DNA of 44,045 nucleotides from Bacteroidales bacterium (GTDB taxonomy: Bacteria; Bacteroidota; Bacteroidia; Bacteroidales; Muribaculaceae). Numbering within the stretch: position 1 is the stretch's first letter; every line of letters begins with the position of its first letter. Shown here in pieces: positions 1-8,544 of the stretch. A program made the translations under genes and the position numbers. The notes under the pieces are model-generated. The model was not told the origin of the DNA. It ran no database searches and was given only the letters and a program-made list of their open reading frames with translations. Location of the stretch: assembly GCA_900755985.1 (NCBI GenBank), contig CAAEIL010000268.1, positions 1 to 44,045 of the forward strand, in the 5' to 3' direction.

Positions 1-2
1 CA

Positions 3-80
3 GGGGTCATTTTTATTTCGCCCGCAAGGGTCATTCTTATTTCGCCCAAAGGGGTCAGTCCCGCGTGCCCGAAGGGGTCA
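3..80. repeat. 24-bp-period tandem repeat, possible IS21-type element end
   Basis: Four copies of a (G/A)GGGTCA core begin at 3, 27, 51 and 74, spaced 24, 24 and 23 bp. The first two copies continue into an ATTTCGCCC tail. Several short repeats carrying a TGACCCC core (here on the minus strand) are typical of the termini of IS21-family insertion sequences. No transposase gene is visible because the window begins here, so the element assignment is inference. An alternative is a simple intergenic repeat. Confidence 0.45.
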
Positions 81-248
81 AACGCACGCGCCTTTTCCAG
101 GCGTCAACTTCTGCGGTTTCGGCTTGTACGGCATAACATAATATGCCGGCTCGTCGAACCCGAAATAAGAGTCCGACCCGCAGTTGGCATAGAAGCCATC
201 CACATACATATCATGCACGGTATCACCGTTGTAACCGTCCCAGCTCAT
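78..248 (-). CDS. 56-aa hypothetical protein, possibly truncated by the repeat/IS end
   Basis: The ATG lies one base beyond the helicase stop codon, so the frame would be the last of the operon and could be translationally coupled. The peptide is rich in Tyr, Gly and Asp, starts MSWDGYNGD and has no recognisable domain or membrane segment. Its last residues are encoded by the GC-rich edge of the 24-bp repeat block, and the stop (78-80) lies inside the fourth repeat copy. The natural C-terminus may therefore have been replaced by inserted DNA. It was too short for routine ORF listing, and it could be a chance frame. Confidence 0.4.
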   Translation of the reverse strand: MSWDGYNGDTVHDMYVDGFYANCGSDSYFGFDEPAYYVMPYKPKPQKLTPGKGACV

Positions 249-249
249 T

Positions 250-1977
250 CTATTTTCGTTTTAAGCTCCAGTAATAATTCTCGACCTCAACAAGTCCTTT
301 GCGGGTCAAAGAGCCGTAAAGTATGCTGTTGATTTTTGTCTTCTCACATTTGAGCGCTTGCGCAATAATGTTAGCTTTCAAAGCTTTATTACTTTGAAGC
401 AGCTCTAAAATTTTGCCTTCCAGAATTTCCTCCGTAGATTGCTGGGCAACTATATTGGCTTTATCCTTTATGCCGATTTCTTCAAGAAATTCGGTGACTT
501 TTGAGTCAATAATGACATTATTAGGCAAAATTCTGTCGGTCAAGTGAATACCTTCAAGGGTTTTGCAGCGACTAAGCGCTACATACACTTGACCGGCAGC
601 AAAGGCTTTAGATGCATCGATAACTACTTCTTCAAAGGTCAATCCCTGAGACTTGTGGATGGTTACACACCATGCAAGGCGCAGCGGCAATTGATAGAAA
701 GTTGCATACTGCTCGCGGTAAATAACTTTAGTTCGTTTATCGAGAGTATATCGGTAGAAATCCCAGTGAGCGTTGAACACATCTATAACCGCGCCCTCAT
801 CTGTGCGCACCCTTACGCTGTAATCCTGAAGTCTGATGACAGTTCCAAGTGTCCCATTGACATATTTGCCACCTTCATTGTCATTGCGAAGGAACATCAC
901 TCGGGCACCGACTTTAAGCTTTAGATAAAAGTCGGTCGGCCACTCGCTTTTGTCGAGGAAACCACCCTTCACCTCAGCATCGTATTGACGCATTTCGCCG
1001 GGAATACTATTTAGCTGAGCCCAGTTAAAACTATCAGCCTTACGATTGTGAGTCGTGAGACGTATGCCATGTCGCGGATTGAGTTCCTTATTCGCGACTG
1101 AATATCGTGTATTCAGTTCGCATAACATCGATGGAGTTGCGTGACCGATGCGAATGGCATTTAGTATCGTCTTGAAAGAAGCATCGTCTTGGCGGTAAAC
1201 CTTGGTAAGTTCTACTACCTTTACTTTGAGCTTCTTAAACTCAGTGCTACTGAAGAAATATGGATTAGGATATGCTGTCTTGAGAATATCCCAGTCTTCA
1301 TCTTCGGTAACAGGGATGAGCTGATACAGGTCGCCAAAGACAACAATCTGAGTACCACCGAAGGGCAACGATGAGTTCTTGACATGTTTGAGAATATAGC
1401 TCATTTTGTCAAGAAGATCGCAACGCACCATACTGATTTCATCAATGATAATCAGTGATGTGGCCTTTAGCGTTTCAACGACATTTGGTGTCAGCTTGGC
1501 AATCTCAGGAAGAGAGTTTGAAGGTACCCACGGGCCTAAATCCATCCTAAAGAATGAGTGGATGGTGGCACCGTCAGCGTTTTTGGCAGCAATGCCCGTA
1601 GGCGCAAGCACAGCGACGTCGCCACGGTTATTAAGCCGGGCAACAATTTGTTTTAATATATACGTCTTACCAGTTCCAGCCTTACCTGTTACGAAAACGT
1701 TGGCGCCTTTTCGGATGAGGGCAATAATTGAGTCTGCATCTGAAGCATCAGTTATATCGAAACGGCTGGCAGTTTCGTCTAATGTATCTGCATACCGAGT
1801 CTCTGTTTTGAGTTGGTCGAAAAACTTCCTTGCAAACTGCTCCCAGTGCCATAGACTACAATCAATGGCGCTGAATTTATTTTTGCAAAGGGCCGGAATG
1901 CGAGTCTCGGGGACTCCATTCTTCAATTTAAGCTTTGCAAAATTAGCCACAGAGCGCAGGTTGAAAGGGTTTTCCAT
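250..1977 (-). CDS. Pif1/RecD-like superfamily 1 helicase with C-terminal winged helix
   Basis: A 575-aa ATP-dependent DNA helicase. Visible motifs are Walker A GKAGTGKT (98-105), motif Ia APTGIAA (~125-131), Walker B with DEIS (179-182), the Pif1/RecD-type GDLYQLIPV (215-223), YRQDD (~261-265), KSQG (442-445) and VALSR (466-470). A hydrophilic N-terminal region of ~75 residues matches nothing known to me. The last ~55 residues (520-575) look like a winged helix. Asn550 and Tyr554 in the putative recognition helix and Trp570 in the wing are spaced much as in Z-DNA-binding Z-alpha domains. Position: next-to-last frame of the minus-strand restriction operon, 14 nt after the HD gene. A role in unwinding or remodelling DNA during restriction is inference. 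The helicase fold is certain; the exact subfamily is less so. Confidence 0.9.
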   Translation of the reverse strand: MENPFNLRSVANFAKLKLKNGVPETRIPALCKNKFSAIDCSLWHWEQFARKFFDQLKTETRYADTLDETASRFDITDASDADSIIALIRKGANVFVTGKAGTGKTYILKQIVARLNNRGDVAVLAPTGIAAKNADGATIHSFFRMDLGPWVPSNSLPEIAKLTPNVVETLKATSLIIIDEISMVRCDLLDKMSYILKHVKNSSLPFGGTQIVVFGDLYQLIPVTEDEDWDILKTAYPNPYFFSSTEFKKLKVKVVELTKVYRQDDASFKTILNAIRIGHATPSMLCELNTRYSVANKELNPRHGIRLTTHNRKADSFNWAQLNSIPGEMRQYDAEVKGGFLDKSEWPTDFYLKLKVGARVMFLRNDNEGGKYVNGTLGTVIRLQDYSVRVRTDEGAVIDVFNAHWDFYRYTLDKRTKVIYREQYATFYQLPLRLAWCVTIHKSQGLTFEEVVIDASKAFAAGQVYVALSRCKTLEGIHLTDRILPNNVIIDSKVTEFLEEIGIKDKANIVAQQSTEEILEGKILELLQSNKALKANIIAQALKCEKTKINSILYGSLTRKGLVEVENYYWSLKRK

Positions 1978-1991
1978 GGTGTGCAGAGGAG

Positions 1992-2432
1992 TTAGTCTTC
2001 GAGAAGGAAGCGTCGCGCTGCGAGATACTTGTTGTAGCGGGCGGCCATGTCGGCGTCGAAGTGGTCGAGGCGCAGAGCGTTGAGATTGTCTTCGAGGTCG
2101 TGGAGCTTAACTACGCGGCCAATAGGATTTTGTTTAGCTCGACGAACAAAATCCTCATAGCTCTCGCCTTCGCGTTTGGTCACGGATAGAATGGCGTCAA
2201 CGATTTCTTGCGAGAAACCTTCAGCAAGCACATCCTCGGCGGTGACACCGCAGTCCTCTATCACGTCGTGAAGAAACGCCACAATCTTCTGCTCCGAAGT
2301 ATCACATTTAAGCGCTACTCGCATAGGATGCAATATATATGGTTGGCCGACCTTGTCAGTCTGCTCGGCATGACTCTCGACGCAAATTTTTGCGGCAAGT
2401 TCAACGAGTTCATTATCCTTCTTGGGATTCAT
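1992..2432 (-). CDS. Small HD-domain hydrolase, RelA/SpoT-MESH1-like
   Basis: The 146-aa protein is a stand-alone HD domain like the (p)ppGpp hydrolase part of RelA/SpoT and MESH1. Likely metal ligands are His35 (in PYILHPMRVA), His55-Asp56 (in FLHDVIED, where Glu59/Asp60 match the catalytic ED pair) and Asp112 (in VKLHDLEDN, family norm VKLADRxxN). There is no synthetase, TGS or ACT domain. The family removes the 3'-pyrophosphate from (p)ppGpp or hydrolyses related nucleotides; the substrate here cannot be read from sequence. It sits between the 409-aa unknown (24 nt upstream) and the helicase (14 nt downstream). Such a lone hydrolase in a restriction operon suggests nucleotide-signal control or protection from a nucleotide-based toxin, but that is inference. 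Confidence 0.85.
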   Translation of the reverse strand: MNPKKDNELVELAAKICVESHAEQTDKVGQPYILHPMRVALKCDTSEQKIVAFLHDVIEDCGVTAEDVLAEGFSQEIVDAILSVTKREGESYEDFVRRAKQNPIGRVVKLHDLEDNLNALRLDHFDADMAARYNKYLAARRFLLED

Positions 2433-2456
2433 TTGTCCTGATACTTATTTGTGACC

Positions 2457-3686
2457 TTAGATATTGCCATCTTGTTGTTTGCGCTTTTCTTCGACTTCAG
2501 CCTGATATTCTTCAAAGGTTTTGCCGTTGGGGAAATAGGTCTCGTAGTAAAGCTCGTCAATGGTTTTGCCATTGAACGTCCAGTATTTGCCCATACGACC
2601 ATTCTTGCCGCGAAGTTCAGTCGTCAGCGGAGTGAGATAGGTCTCCTTTCCGTTGCATATAACCTTACGGTTGGTTGCAACGGTTGCTATGATTGAGGGG
2701 TCCGGGACAAATGTGAGGACATCACCGACGTTCAGTCCCATCTCGAAGAAGTAGAATGTGGGATACCCGACAGTCCCTTTACTCTCGCGGTTTGATGAAA
2801 CGCCGCCCTTGGATGTTTTTGTCATTTCGTCCATGACGATGACAAGATCATGGCGGAGCGTGTATATGGTCTCCTTGCTCGCTTCTTCAAACTGCATATT
2901 GAAGAATACCGGCCACCAACATTCAGACCTTGGATTGAGGCGGCGCACGATGCGGAATTTGCCGTTGCTACCGGCTATAAGAAGTCCGAGGGCGTCTATA
3001 CGGTTGATAATATCGGTGCGCTTCAATTTTAGATTGGCGGCGACATCGCGCACATAAGCGGTATAGTCTTTCTCTTTATGAAATTCGCGGAGTAAATTCC
3101 AGGAATTTATATCATTTTCCGCAATATCGCGCAGAATCGTGCGCCATTCATCAAGCGAAATAGGTATGCGTTGGTCGGTGTCATATCTTCCATCAGAATC
3201 TTTGACACAACGGATTGTCAGCTTGTCAAAGTCCAACGCTTCCGGATAGTATGCGCCCACCATCCATAGGAAATTTCGACAGGTATAATAATGCTCGTCA
3301 TAAGGAGCATTGAAGTATTCGGGTTTCAATTCACCGGCGCAGGGGATCATATCAACTGTGCCGTTTTGAATTTCAACATCCCAGCCATCGAATTTCCAAT
3401 GTTCGATATTGCCTTCACTGGGTCGTACTACAAGATGAACGTTGTGGATATAACCTTTTTTGGAGACACCGCAAAAATACACAGCATCATAATCGCTATC
3501 GGGCGTTTCGTCCATATCGATAACAGGATGATTTCCCATATCGGGGTTATAAGCTTTGCTGAATTTTTTGCTCTGTTTACCTTTTAGGCAAGGGAAGCAA
3601 TGCTGAGATACATTGCCACCGTTGACGTATTTAGCCCACAGCCACTCGAATTGTTCGGGGTCGAAATTATGATGTATCGTAATCAT
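2457..3686 (-). CDS. Hypothetical protein, restriction-operon associated, possible C-terminal modified-DNA reader-like module
   Basis: The 409-aa protein is not recognised over most of its length. It has no signal peptide or membrane segment. The N-terminal ~130 residues include an HCFPCLKG cysteine pair and many aromatics. A central part (~210-260) has helix-turn-helix character (RTDIINRIDALGLL). The C-terminal ~75 residues start with VGDVLTF, run through NGKETYLTPL and end with YWTFNGKTIDELY. This resembles small C-terminal modules (RAMA or DUF4357-like) often attached to restriction and methylase-associated proteins. It lies 10 nt after mcrC and 24 nt before the HD gene, so it is probably co-expressed with McrBC. 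A DNA-recognition role is a weak inference. No nuclease motif could be assigned. Confidence 0.75.
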   Translation of the reverse strand: MITIHHNFDPEQFEWLWAKYVNGGNVSQHCFPCLKGKQSKKFSKAYNPDMGNHPVIDMDETPDSDYDAVYFCGVSKKGYIHNVHLVVRPSEGNIEHWKFDGWDVEIQNGTVDMIPCAGELKPEYFNAPYDEHYYTCRNFLWMVGAYYPEALDFDKLTIRCVKDSDGRYDTDQRIPISLDEWRTILRDIAENDINSWNLLREFHKEKDYTAYVRDVAANLKLKRTDIINRIDALGLLIAGSNGKFRIVRRLNPRSECWWPVFFNMQFEEASKETIYTLRHDLVIVMDEMTKTSKGGVSSNRESKGTVGYPTFYFFEMGLNVGDVLTFVPDPSIIATVATNRKVICNGKETYLTPLTTELRGKNGRMGKYWTFNGKTIDELYYETYFPNGKTFEEYQAEVEEKRKQQDGNI

Positions 3687-3696
3687 AATGATTTAG

Positions 3697-5001
3697 CTAT
3701 TTGTTGGTTCCGGATTTAATCAAAGGAACAGGAATGGGACATTTATAGAATTTAAGTGTGCGCTTGAGCGGCTTCTTCTGCGACATCGTGAAGCGGAAGG
3801 GTTTGTCGTTACGCTCTGCGAGAACGGGATAAAGTATCACGCACGGCACTACGGGAACGGAGTCTTCATCGGTGCAGTCGATGCCGAGGGCTTTAAGAAG
3901 AGACTTGTCGCGGGCATAGCCGGAAAGCTGTTTGATATTCTCTGCTTTGACTTCTTCGCTTGCATCGTAATCAGTAATGTACTTGGTGTCAAGTACGGCC
4001 TTCATTGATGGTGTATTCAGCAGGAAGTCAGCCACAAATCGGTTGCGGTAGCCGCAGACCTGATACATGATGCCTTTGCCATAACGCTCGCGAAGAAGTG
4101 CGAGTGTATAGTGCTCAAACAGGAGCGCCATGTCGATGCGGAACACCGGCACATAGTCCGACATATCACCTTCTGACTTGCTTAAGGAAATGTCTTGTCG
4201 GCGCTGGAGCATTAATGCAAGTCGCAGAGCTTCCGTATAGTCGCGAAACAATTTGTTGTGCTTGATTTGCGGAGCTTTGCCCTGGAAATCAGGTGACACA
4301 TCGGCGAAGGCGCTCAGGCATGAACCGCACTTTGCCGCGAGGGTCGCGTATGCCTTGTGTTGCGCCATAAGCGAAATCATATCGCGGGCAACCAGCAGGC
4401 CACGTTTTATGTAACGGTTCTCGGGAGTGTCAACAGAATACTCATTGTATTTGCACAGCACACTCTCTCGATGGCCGGTCAGCAGATTGCGTCGCTCGTT
4501 GCCAATAACGTCGATACGGCCTTTGACCTTGCATAGGTTTTCATGCCTGGCTACATACCCCTTGCGGAGAATACGCGAGGCGATACGCTCCACACAATTG
4601 AGGAATTGTACGACAAGCAGCGGTGACAGAATTGAGTTGAGTGATTTCGACTTGATTGGCCTGGCATCGAAGTCTATGTCATAGATTGTCGAGAAATCAT
4701 CGTCCGGTTCTGACGTCCGCAGACAGGTCATAAACATCTCCAGGAAGTCGATATTGGGGACCTTAGGAGTTACGACCAATGCCTTTGTCTGCTTTTCATC
4801 GAGCCACTCAGCGCCGATGCGGTAATATGTCGTGAATACATCCTTTTTTTCCGTAGTCGAGAACTCGCATAGCACAAGATTGACCTGCTCCGTTACAAAC
4901 CTGCGCGTATCGTAGTTGATACGTTGGCGGAGCGCATCAGCATCCAGTCCTTCGAGGCGGTTGGCGTCAATCGGGCTATGTTCACTCGTTACTATCGTCA
5001 T
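3697..5001 (-). CDS. mcrC: McrC-like nuclease subunit of a McrBC modification-dependent restriction system
   Basis: The 434-aa protein carries the McrC features: the conserved LLFEHYTLALL helix (~293-303) and a PD-(D/E)xK nuclease core with Asp325 (FVADF) followed by LDTKY, giving Asp338 and Lys340. In the family McrC supplies the cutting site and stimulates the GTPase of McrB. Its start overlaps the end of mcrB by 20 nt, a typical coupled arrangement. The acidic N-terminal ~110 residues are the usual adaptor part and carry no catalytic motif. The catalytic residues look intact, so the nuclease is probably active. Confidence 0.92.
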   Translation of the reverse strand: MTIVTSEHSPIDANRLEGLDADALRQRINYDTRRFVTEQVNLVLCEFSTTEKKDVFTTYYRIGAEWLDEKQTKALVVTPKVPNIDFLEMFMTCLRTSEPDDDFSTIYDIDFDARPIKSKSLNSILSPLLVVQFLNCVERIASRILRKGYVARHENLCKVKGRIDVIGNERRNLLTGHRESVLCKYNEYSVDTPENRYIKRGLLVARDMISLMAQHKAYATLAAKCGSCLSAFADVSPDFQGKAPQIKHNKLFRDYTEALRLALMLQRRQDISLSKSEGDMSDYVPVFRIDMALLFEHYTLALLRERYGKGIMYQVCGYRNRFVADFLLNTPSMKAVLDTKYITDYDASEEVKAENIKQLSGYARDKSLLKALGIDCTDEDSVPVVPCVILYPVLAERNDKPFRFTMSQKKPLKRTLKFYKCPIPVPLIKSGTNK

Positions 5002-7543
5002 CGTCTTCTTCTGGCGTTACTGGGTTGTAAGGCTTGAGCTGCATCCAACTGTCGAAGTATTTTCGGGCTTCGTCGGGTCGGATAGTGAGGATTCCGTCCT
5101 TGATATATTCTTTGATAAGAGGAATAATCTCGAACTCCATCTTCATACGCATCTCTTGGGCGTTTTCTTCAGCTTCATTCTCCTTGTTAAGCATGAAATA
5201 GCTGTGGCCTACCATGAGGTCGTCAACGTCCATGTCGGCGTAGCGATGGTCGGTAATGAACTTTTTTACATCGTCGAACAGAGCCTGAGCCGTCGGCCAC
5301 TTCACCAGCTCGCGTTCAGCAGGTATGGTGAGGAAAGCAAACCGACGGCGGATAGCATAGTCTATTGTGCCGGTAGAGCGGTCGGTAGTGTTCATCGTGC
5401 CAATGATATAGAGATTCTTAGGCACACCGAAGCCCTTTTCATCTTTTGAGTACGGCAACTGTAGTGTGATGCCATGGTCTTCACCGAGTCGCTTGTCTGC
5501 TTCCAGTAACGTAATCAGTTCACCGAAAATCTTGGAGACGTTGCCACGGTTTATCTCGTCGATAATGAGGACGTAGGGTTTCTGCGCACTGGGAACAGCT
5601 ACCGGCACCTTTGGCGCATACTTACTGATAACATCAAGAATATCCTTCAAGTCGATGCTCAGACGATAAACCGTTCCTAATGTCATCCTTTTGCCATTAT
5701 TGATGTCAACAATATTATGTTTGAAGCCGGTTGCAAACCATTTGACATCACGGTAACGGGGATATTCACCACCATCTGCACGATATTCGTAATCGCCGGT
5801 AACGATGCCTATGGCGTCTGTTTCTGACTGCGAATAGCAGCTGACTATAATATCGCCTTTCTTCATTATGTCAGAATCATAGAAGGTGCGCAAGATATTT
5901 TTGCCCTCAGTCACTTTAGGATTATCCTCAGAGAAATCGATGTCGCCGTATTGTTCCCAGCTGATACGGATATGTCCGTTCTGCAAGCAGTCCTTGCGAA
6001 TAGGATTGTCGCCGGTTCCTCCGAGAGATACCTTCCAGATGGTGGGATTATCATTCATGAGATTGAGTCCTTCGATTGTCTCAGACCCGGTTTCCTCAAT
6101 ATCACTGGCGACCTGAGCAGCTTTGCATATGCGCTTAAAGACACCGTCATTCACCTCATAACGCACAATTCCGCCGTCATATATCGGCTTTATGCCCTCT
6201 ACGAAATCCTCATAGTCCATTGACTGGTGAAAAGTGGTGAAACCTATGCGTCGGGCCTCACGCAGTTCATCGTAGCGGTCCATAACATCTTTATGGTGCT
6301 CGGGCACTACGCCGTCAATCAATGCCACGGCAAGCGCTGCCGTGTTGTAGGTTTTGCCGGTGCCGGGAGCACCTTGCAGAATAAGATTCTTTTTTGATTG
6401 CAGAAGACTGTATGCTTTTGATACGAGTGGCGACATAACTGTAGCGGTTTTAAGTTTGAGTGAATCTTTGAGAGAATTGGCCTGACGTTTGCCGAGCCAG
6501 TAGCCGAAGTCGGTGGCAAGAGGGCCGAAGAGCGGTACCTCCCCGTAGCCTTCATCGGCGAGGCGCTTGTTGACATGATTGATTAAGGCTTGATTCGATG
6601 AAATATATTGCCAAATGGTGCGATACATTTGGTATCCTTTGACAACCTCTTCCGGGCGCCCGGTACGGCCAATCTCAACTCCCAGCCCCAATTTAGCCGA
6701 GACTTCACGATAGATGCTGTATTTGAAAATCGGATATTTCTCCGGGTATCTCAGCCACAGATATGTGCTGATGGAGTTAGTATTCTGATAATGTATGCGA
6801 TTCTCCTTGAGTAAATCCGGGAAATACTTTTTCATCATTTCGTCCGAACTTTTCACAAAGGAGTCAAAACGTTCTTCGAGGTTCTTGGATTCGTCGAAAA
6901 GATTGCGGAACATACTCCGAACTGTTTCGGCATCGGTATTGGCAAAATTTTGTAGCATCCCCAGAGGGAAGGCATTCATCGAGGCAAGTAGATTGTCTGT
7001 GTCGGCCATAGCAGCCGACAGCATATCGGAAAAGTTCTCGGCTTCTATATCCCATTTGGCTTGGAATGTTTTTATAGCCTGCCACTTATATACTTCTTCA
7101 TTCCAAAACAAATCCAGCTCGCGGGCATATTGCTCGACATGGAGAGTGATAACACGGTCGCGCAGAGCCTCGATGAGTTCTGGACGAAGATACCATACAA
7201 AGCCATCAGTGGTGTTTTTGCCTCGTGCCATGCAGACCGGCCAAAATATCTGCTCGTCTGAGTCATGTGATAGTATCCGGAAGTCGGGGAATCGTTTCTG
7301 AACGCTTTTGCAGAAGCCATTGATGGAGCCAACATAATAAGCAGGCTTGCGGCCATACTCTTCGGAAACCATGGTGCATGACGCTGCATAGCCCGGCATA
7401 TAGTAAAAAGATAGCAATGCGGTCATTGCCGGTTCTGAGGCAACAGACTTGTCGCTCAGGAACCGCGTCCAATCATCCTTTGAGATTGGCACATCGCACG
7501 AGTACCATCCTTTGGTGTCCTTAATGAGTTTTATATCTTGCAT
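4982..7543 (-). CDS. mcrB: McrB-like AAA+ GTPase with EVE/PUA-like insertion
   Basis: The 853-aa protein is an McrB-type motor of the AAA+ class: Walker A GAPGTGKT (391-398), Walker B VLIIDEINRGN (658-668), the McrB signature MNTTDRS (717-723) and the arginine-rich IDYAIRRRF (728-735). Between Walker A and Walker B there is an extra block of ~130 residues (500-630). It has the pattern of EVE/PUA-like modified-base readers: IWKVSLGG at its start, KKGDIIVSCY, then AIGIVTGDYEY and YPRYRDVKW. The N-terminal ~380 residues are an all-purpose recognition region I cannot name, containing a conserved-looking stretch around 245-285. Known McrB proteins bind modified cytosine DNA through an N-terminal domain, so a reader inserted in the motor is unusual. 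It lies 5 nt after the ArdC-like gene. Confidence 0.93.
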   Translation of the reverse strand: MQDIKLIKDTKGWYSCDVPISKDDWTRFLSDKSVASEPAMTALLSFYYMPGYAASCTMVSEEYGRKPAYYVGSINGFCKSVQKRFPDFRILSHDSDEQIFWPVCMARGKNTTDGFVWYLRPELIEALRDRVITLHVEQYARELDLFWNEEVYKWQAIKTFQAKWDIEAENFSDMLSAAMADTDNLLASMNAFPLGMLQNFANTDAETVRSMFRNLFDESKNLEERFDSFVKSSDEMMKKYFPDLLKENRIHYQNTNSISTYLWLRYPEKYPIFKYSIYREVSAKLGLGVEIGRTGRPEEVVKGYQMYRTIWQYISSNQALINHVNKRLADEGYGEVPLFGPLATDFGYWLGKRQANSLKDSLKLKTATVMSPLVSKAYSLLQSKKNLILQGAPGTGKTYNTAALAVALIDGVVPEHHKDVMDRYDELREARRIGFTTFHQSMDYEDFVEGIKPIYDGGIVRYEVNDGVFKRICKAAQVASDIEETGSETIEGLNLMNDNPTIWKVSLGGTGDNPIRKDCLQNGHIRISWEQYGDIDFSEDNPKVTEGKNILRTFYDSDIMKKGDIIVSCYSQSETDAIGIVTGDYEYRADGGEYPRYRDVKWFATGFKHNIVDINNGKRMTLGTVYRLSIDLKDILDVISKYAPKVPVAVPSAQKPYVLIIDEINRGNVSKIFGELITLLEADKRLGEDHGITLQLPYSKDEKGFGVPKNLYIIGTMNTTDRSTGTIDYAIRRRFAFLTIPAERELVKWPTAQALFDDVKKFITDHRYADMDVDDLMVGHSYFMLNKENEAEENAQEMRMKMEFEIIPLIKEYIKDGILTIRPDEARKYFDSWMQLKPYNPVTPEEDDDDSNE

Positions 7544-7548
7544 ATGCT

Positions 7549-8544
7549 TTAGTCAAAAAGAGATTGTTGTTTTGGTGGTTGTTTGCTAATCTTAAATTTG
7601 GTCTGGGCTAGTTTCACTTGCTCCTTGAAGTATTTATCGTGTTTGTTGAGCAAGCCTTTATCGTATGTAATCTTGGTGCTAACCATCTTCCAGACGTCTT
7701 CGGCGGCCCTGAAGATGGCTTCAAGACTTACTCCTGCCGGGATTTCTTTGTTCGCATTTAGATATCCTGACAAGTATCTTTCAGACGGAGATTGCAACCC
7801 GATACGCTGACAAATTAGCCATGCTACAGACTCGGCTTCAAACTCCATTACATCATGTGGAAGATTGCGTGATTGCCACCATTCCTTTTGCCCGGGAGGC
7901 GAAATGAGATGATGACAGAAAAAGTGTCCCAGTTCATGTAGTATACTGGCCATCGTCTCGCCATCTCCTGCATGAGAATTTATACTGATGAGGTAGTGAG
8001 CCGGATATTCAAGATAGAAGTTTTTGTTTTGAAAGACCAATGGATGACTTTCTTCTCGCAGAAGTCTTAGTTGAGCACCATAGTTCGAACCGGCAACAAA
8101 ATTAGGATTGAAGGCCATTCCATGTGCCGAAAAATTACAGATAACCTGTTCAAGGTACTTTCGGCAGAATTGCCCCGTGGTCGCAAACGGTTGTTTCAAA
8201 TATTCCGTTAATGGCCCAAACTCCTTTGTCAGTTTAGGATTCTTATTGAGTGGGAAAGTATCTGAGATGTCGAATAAATATTCGAGCGGGCCAAACGGAA
8301 TGAGCACTAATACGGGACGTGCATTAGGTAAAATGCCACAGTCAAATTCTTTGGCCCATTTGGTTTCTGTCAAAAGATACGTTGCTCCCGGTCTCTGAAT
8401 AAAGACCAACATTGCATTATACGGGCCTATCTGCTTCATTTTACCGCAGAAAGTCAGCATCTTCTGAAAATTTTCAGAAGATCGATAGCTCTTTACCCCT
8501 CCAAAGAGGACGTCTAATCTCGCTTGTTGGTCAGTGTCGCTCAT
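7549..8544 (-). CDS. ArdC-like/ImmA-IrrE-type zinc metallopeptidase
   Basis: The 331-aa protein has two parts. Residues ~25-95 contain NAMLVFIQRPGATYL, close to the N-terminal ssDNA-binding region of the anti-restriction protein ArdC. Residues ~195-265 form a zincin domain with HELGH (203-207), a further His pair (211-212), and EFEAESVAWLICQRIGL (234-250), where a glutamate (Glu236 or Glu238) would be the third zinc ligand. ArdC proteins block restriction during plasmid entry, while ImmA/IrrE peptidases cut repressors. The start codon shares one base with the hsdR stop (TGATG), so translation is probably coupled. Inside a restriction operon it may act as regulator, assembly factor or effector; this is inference. 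There is no signal peptide. Confidence 0.85.
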   Translation of the reverse strand: MSDTDQQARLDVLFGGVKSYRSSENFQKMLTFCGKMKQIGPYNAMLVFIQRPGATYLLTETKWAKEFDCGILPNARPVLVLIPFGPLEYLFDISDTFPLNKNPKLTKEFGPLTEYLKQPFATTGQFCRKYLEQVICNFSAHGMAFNPNFVAGSNYGAQLRLLREESHPLVFQNKNFYLEYPAHYLISINSHAGDGETMASILHELGHFFCHHLISPPGQKEWWQSRNLPHDVMEFEAESVAWLICQRIGLQSPSERYLSGYLNANKEIPAGVSLEAIFRAAEDVWKMVSTKITYDKGLLNKHDKYFKEQVKLAQTKFKISKQPPKQQSLFD

